The position numbers and the translations under genes are program-made. A stretch of DNA of 64,000 nt, from assembly GCF_000336775.1 (NCBI RefSeq), contig NZ_AOLJ01000015.1, positions 1 through 64,000 on the forward strand, written 5' to 3'. Below, piece by piece: positions 60,760 to 64,000 of the stretch (position 1 is the first letter of the stretch; every line of letters begins with the position of its first letter). The stretch is from Haloferax gibbonsii ATCC 33959. GTDB taxonomy: Archaea > Halobacteriota > Halobacteria > Halobacteriales > Haloferacaceae. The notes beneath the pieces were generated by a model. The model saw only the letters and a program-made list of their open reading frames with translations, was not told the DNA's origin and did not search any database.

Positions 60760-61625
60760 GCATTTTCGTCGACGACGACACGCGAGTGGTTGTACAGGGT
60801 ATCACGGGTGGCGAAGGCAAGTTCCACACCCGCCAGATGATTGAGTACGGCACGAACGTCGTCGCCGGGACCTCCCCCGGGAAGGGCGGTCAGGACGTCG
60901 ACGGCATCCCCGTCTACGACACCGTCGAAGAGGCCGTCGACGAGGAAGACGCCAACGCCTCCGTCGTGTTCGTCCCGCCGGCGTTCGCCGGCGACGCCAT
61001 CTTCGAGGCGCTCGACACGGACCTCGACCTCGTCGTCGCCATCACCGAGGGCGTCCCGACGCAGGACATGGCCAAGGTCAACAAGCGTCTGTCGGAGACC
61101 GACACGCGCCTCATCGGCCCCAACTGCCCGGGCATCATCACGCCCGGCGAGGCCAAACTCGGCATCCTCCCCGGCAACATCTTCGAGGAGGGTAACGTCG
61201 GTCTCGTCTCCCGCTCCGGTACGCTCACGTACCAGGTCGTCTCGAACCTGACCGAGCGCGGCATCGGCCAGACCACCGCCATCGGCATCGGCGGCGACCC
61301 CATCATCGGCACGTCGTTCGTCGACGCCCTCGAGGCGTTCGAGAACGACCCCGACACCCACGCCGTCGTCATGTGCGGCGAAATCGGCGGCGAGGACGAA
61401 GAGCAGGCCGCGAAGTACATCGCGGAGAACATGGACACGCCGGTCGCCGGCTTCATCGCGGGCCGCACGGCACCGCCGGGCAAGCGTATGGGTCACGCCG
61501 GCGCTATCGTCTCCGGTTCGGGCACGGGCACCGCGGAGTCCAAGATTTCCGCCCTCAACGACGCGGGCGTCCCCGTCGGCGACACGCCCAACGAGGTCGC
61601 CGACCACATCGAAGACTTCCTCTAA
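60756..61625 (+). CDS. sucD: Succinate-CoA ligase (ADP-forming) alpha subunit
   Basis: A 289-aa subunit carrying the phosphohistidine intermediate. CoA-binding [20 protein letters not shown] and [26 protein letters not shown], and the catalytic His247 in [14 protein letters not shown] are present. It overlaps sucC (ATGA) with a strong ribosome-binding site. Together they make succinate and ATP from succinyl-CoA. Confidence 0.97.
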   Translation: MSIFVDDDTRVVVQGITGGEGKFHTRQMIEYGTNVVAGTSPGKGGQDVDGIPVYDTVEEAVDEEDANASVVFVPPAFAGDAIFEALDTDLDLVVAITEGVPTQDMAKVNKRLSETDTRLIGPNCPGIITPGEAKLGILPGNIFEEGNVGLVSRSGTLTYQVVSNLTERGIGQTTAIGIGGDPIIGTSFVDALEAFENDPDTHAVVMCGEIGGEDEEQAAKYIAENMDTPVAGFIAGRTAPPGKRMGHAGAIVSGSGTGTAESKISALNDAGVPVGDTPNEVADHIEDFL

Positions 61626-61671
61626 GCCCGCTCGAACGCGGTTTTCGACTCGCTTCGATTCTTTTTCCCAC

Positions 61672-61965
61672 CTATCGCAACGTCGCGCCGCACAGCCCAC
61701 AGCGTCCGCCGTCGGCCGCGTTCGGCACGCCGCACTCCCGGCAGACCGCCGTTCGCCGGCGCGATTTCTCCCGTGCGGACCGCAGGAACGTCGTCGGGTC
61801 GACCGCCGTCCCGGTCGGCCCGCCGCCCTCGTCGACTCTGTCGAGGACGCGCTCGACGAGGTCGTCCTCGCGCATGGCGTCGAGCAGTCTGACGAACCCG
61901 ACGAACAGGAGCGACGGCGCGACGATACAGAAGCCCGCCACGAGCAGGCGGAACTCGGTTTCCAT
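61672..61965 (-). CDS. Small membrane protein with C-terminal zinc ribbon
   Basis: A 97-aa protein with one N-terminal helix (residues ~5-25, FRLLVAGFCIVAPSLLFVGF), a charged linker (AMREDDLVERVLDRVDEGGG) and a C-terminal zinc ribbon CRECG-x8-CGLCG (AVCRECGVPNAADGGRCGLC). ATG 61965 begins METEFRLLV. It is divergent from the chemoreceptor gene. Function unknown; such proteins may tether partners to the membrane. Confidence 0.78.
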   Translation of the reverse strand: METEFRLLVAGFCIVAPSLLFVGFVRLLDAMREDDLVERVLDRVDEGGGPTGTAVDPTTFLRSAREKSRRRTAVCRECGVPNAADGGRCGLCGATLR

Positions 61966-62094
61966 GTGGCTTGCTAGCGTTCGACAGACGTATGGTTGAC
62001 GCTCGTGTCGCCCGCGGGAACTCGCGCGCGCGTCGGCGGTTCGTAGGCCGTCGCCGCCGACTATATTATCTAGATTGATACTCAGGTGCGCGGA

Positions 62095-62100
62095 TTTATG
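62095..62100 (+). promoter_or_regulatory. TATA-like box of the chemoreceptor gene
   Basis: TTTATG within GCGGATTTATG is centred about 28 nt before ATG 62125. The ATG inside this box (62098) is in frame but is part of the promoter. The same 11-nt string precedes the gene at 8453 at the same distance. Confidence 0.6.
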
Positions 62101-62124
62101 CACCGCATTCCGGTCGGTACGGTA

Positions 62125-64000
62125 ATGGCCGAGAATCTCGTTTTGGAGGCCGAATCACGGCTTCCTGATGCGATTACGGAGAGCTACACGCGGCGGCTGG
62201 TCGCCGCGATGCTGCTCGTTTCAGTCCTCGTCGCCGGCGTCGGAGTCGTCCAGTATCAACAGACGGCATCCACGATAGACGAGGACGCCCGCGCCGACCT
62301 CCTCACCGAGGCCGAACGCGAGGCCCTGCAGGTGAACACGTGGTTCGACGAGCGGACCCGCCTCGCGACCATCGTCGCCGACGACCCCTCCGCCGGGAGC
62401 ACCCTCGACGGGCGGTCCTCGGCGACCCTGACGGCCGCCAAAGAGGACATGCCCGCCGACGTGGCCGCGCTCCACTTCGTCGACACCGAGACGACGACCG
62501 TCCTCGGCTCGTCCGAGGAGGGCGCGGTCGGGACGACGCTGTTCGAAAGCGGGTCGCTTCCGCTCCCCGCGAGCGCCGACCTCTCGGACGACGGCGTCGA
62601 GCGGACCACCGTCTACGTCGAAGACGGCGTCGCCTACATGGGCTTCGTCGCGCCGCTTCCGTCCATCGAGCCCCGCGCAATCGTCCTCGTCGCCGAGGCG
62701 TCCTCGCTCGGGGCCGCGCTCGACGGCAACCACATCGACGGCGGCTTCACCCAACTCGTCACGACCGACGGACGCGTCCTCTACGACGGCGGCGGCGGCC
62801 AGTCGAACGTCGCCTACCCCGCCGCCGAGGCGTCCGAACTCGACGCCGCCTTCGCCGGCGCGACGGGCGTCTCCCGCCTCGCACCCGTCGAGGGCTTCGT
62901 CTCCTCGCCGCACGTCGTCGCGCACGTCCCCGTCTCCGGCGGCGTGCTCCTCCTGCACGCGCCGGCCAGCAGCGTCTTCGCGCTCTCCCGGAGCGTCGGC
63001 CTCCAGATTGCGACGCTCCTCGCGCTTTCGATGCTCGGCTTCGTCGCCTTCGCGCTCATCGTCCGCGGGAACACCGCGCTCCCGCTCGTGGACCTCGCGT
63101 CGACCGTCTCCGCGCTCCGCGACGGCGACCTCGACGTGGAACTCGAAACCGACCGGCGAGACGAGTTCGGGCAGGTCGTCCGCGGCGTCGACAACCTCCG
63201 CGACGACCTCCGCGACCAGCGGGCCGACGCCCGCGCCTACAGCGAGGCGATGACCCGCGCGGCCGACGGCGACCTCCGCGTCCGCCTCCCGACCGACTCC
63301 GAGAGCCGCGATATGGCGACGGTCGCCGCCGCGTACAACGAGATGATGGACGACATCGAACAGACCGTCGGCACGGTCAAGACCTTCGGCGAGGACGTGG
63401 CGACGCTCGCCGACCGCGTGGCCGACCGCGCCGACGACGTGTCCGCCGCGAGCGAGGAGGTGTCCGCGTCGGTCCAGCAGATTTCCGAGGGAGCGAGCGA
63501 GCAGACCGACAGCCTCGTCGCCGCCGCCGACGAGATAAACGACCTCTCCGCGTCCATCCAGCAGATAGCGTCGTCGGCCGACGAACTCGTCCGGCTCACC
63601 GAGGAGGCCGAGGCGCGCTCGCTCGACGGCCAGACCGCCGCCACCGACGCCCTCGACGACATCGACGCCGTGCGCGCCGAGACGGAGGCGACCGTCGACG
63701 AGGTCCGCGAACTCGACGACCGCCTCGCCCGAATCGAGGACATCGTCGAGGTCATCACCGACATCGCGGAACAGACCGACATCCTCGCGCTCAACGCGAA
63801 CATCGAGGCCGCCCGCGCGGGCGAGGCCGGCGAGGGCTTCGCCGTCGTCTCCAACGAGGTCAAACAGCTCGCACAGGAGACCAAGTCCTCGGCGGGCGAC
63901 ATCGAGTCGCTCGTCGCCGAAATCGAGACCCAGCGCGACGCCGTCGTCTCCCGCATCGAACGCATGCGGGCGCAGGTCGAAGAGAGCGCGACCTCGGTCG
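62125..64000 (+). CDS. Methyl-accepting chemotaxis transducer, 3' truncated by the window
   Basis: An open frame of at least 625 codons running off the right edge. Residues ~25-43 are TM1 ([20 protein letters not shown]). An extracellular domain of about 245 residues, likely Cache/4HB-like, follows ([20 protein letters not shown]). TM2 is at ~290-315 ([20 protein letters not shown]), then HAMP ([20 protein letters not shown]), and the coiled-coil signalling domain with the conserved hairpin tip [20 protein letters not shown] and [17 protein letters not shown] near residues 547-587. It would signal to CheA/CheW; the ligand is unknown. ATG 62125 fits the promoter. Confidence 0.93.
   Translation, partial: MAENLVLEAESRLPDAITESYTRRLVAAMLLVSVLVAGVGVVQYQQTASTIDEDARADLLTEAEREALQVNTWFDERTRLATIVADDPSAGSTLDGRSSATLTAAKEDMPADVAALHFVDTETTTVLGSSEEGAVGTTLFESGSLPLPASADLSDDGVERTTVYVEDGVAYMGFVAPLPSIEPRAIVLVAEASSLGAALDGNHIDGGFTQLVTTDGRVLYDGGGGQSNVAYPAAEASELDAAFAGATGVSRLAPVEGFVSSPHVVAHVPVSGGVLLLHAPASSVFALSRSVGLQIATLLALSMLGFVAFALIVRGNTALPLVDLASTVSALRDGDLDVELETDRRDEFGQVVRGVDNLRDDLRDQRADARAYSEAMTRAADGDLRVRLPTDSESRDMATVAAAYNEMMDDIEQTVGTVKTFGEDVATLADRVADRADDVSAASEEVSASVQQISEGASEQTDSLVAAADEINDLSASIQQIASSADELVRLTEEAEARSLDGQTAATDALDDIDAVRAETEATVDEVRELDDRLARIEDIVEVITDIAEQTDILALNANIEAARAGEAGEGFAVVSNEVKQLAQETKSSAGDIESLVAEIETQRDAVVSRIERMRAQVEESATSV

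Overview
The window is high-GC, acidic-proteome haloarchaeal chromosome, most likely Haloferax or a very close relative. Supporting evidence: bacterioruberin-carotenoid genes, archaeal-only GatD, Cbf5, ribosomal protein S17e and a type I Idi beside a JAMM desampylase; abundant Asp/Glu in the proteins; leaderless-type starts with a TATA-like box about 25-28 nt upstream; and an elongator tRNA-Met gene with a 75-nt intron. From memory, the gene order (crtB ... carA-lrp-idi-jamm1 ... adk-DUF106-cmk-cbf5 ... asd-pccA-birA ... pccX-pccB ... sucCD) follows the Haloferax volcanii/mediterranei chromosome. The first 23 bases are a Nextera/Tn5 sequencing adapter, so the left edge is a contig end and the first gene is artificially cut. 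The right edge cuts a chemoreceptor gene.

Layout. 1-4.1 kb: carotenoid region (cruF fragment, EamA transporter, Bat-type regulator, crtB) and a 50-aa zinc-finger protein. 4.3-8.1 kb: HTH/membrane-protein pair, spondin-domain lipoprotein, Lrp regulator, CNNM/CBS protein. 8.2 kb: intron-containing tRNA-Met. 8.4-18.3 kb: housekeeping and unknown membrane genes, with gpmI (glycolysis), gatD (tRNA-Gln amidation), a GNAT and a degenerate PAS/histidine-kinase-like protein. 18.4-25.3 kb: carA divergent from an lrp gene across a perfect inverted repeat, then idi overlapping the JAMM/MPN+ desampylase, an SDR, kynureninase, an esterase and a HypE-like ATPase. 25.6-31.2 kb: alpha/beta hydrolase, UspA plus amino-acid permease-UspA fusion, YeiH-type exporter. 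31.4-34.7 kb: the conserved archaeal adk-DUF106-cmk-cbf5 cluster. 35.1-36.5 kb: tRNA-Pro, a tRNA remnant and a hairpin-rich spacer, then small zinc and membrane proteins. 37-43.8 kb: asd, pccA, birA, UspA, amidohydrolase. 43.8-46.3 kb: two tandem HD-domain paralogues. 47-51 kb: cofD-Dus-like-CitG-like-DUF447 operon followed by rps17e. 51-54 kb: ugpQ and pccX-pccB. 54-57.3 kb: two tandem SNF-type Na+ symporters. 57.5-64 kb: SDR, quinone oxidoreductase, sucCD, and a methyl-accepting transducer.

Functional links. PccA, PccB/PccX and the biotin ligase BirA together form and biotinylate propionyl-CoA carboxylase, whose product can enter the TCA cycle near SucCD. CrtB and CruF belong to bacterioruberin synthesis, fed by Idi. 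The most unusual signal is a family of clustered hairpins. Some have different stems but the same 11-nt loop, GAGCGAAGCGA, and alternate with short-loop hairpins. They occur in frame inside birA, beside tRNA-Pro and upstream of gatD. I found no CRISPR array, insertion sequence or replication origin.
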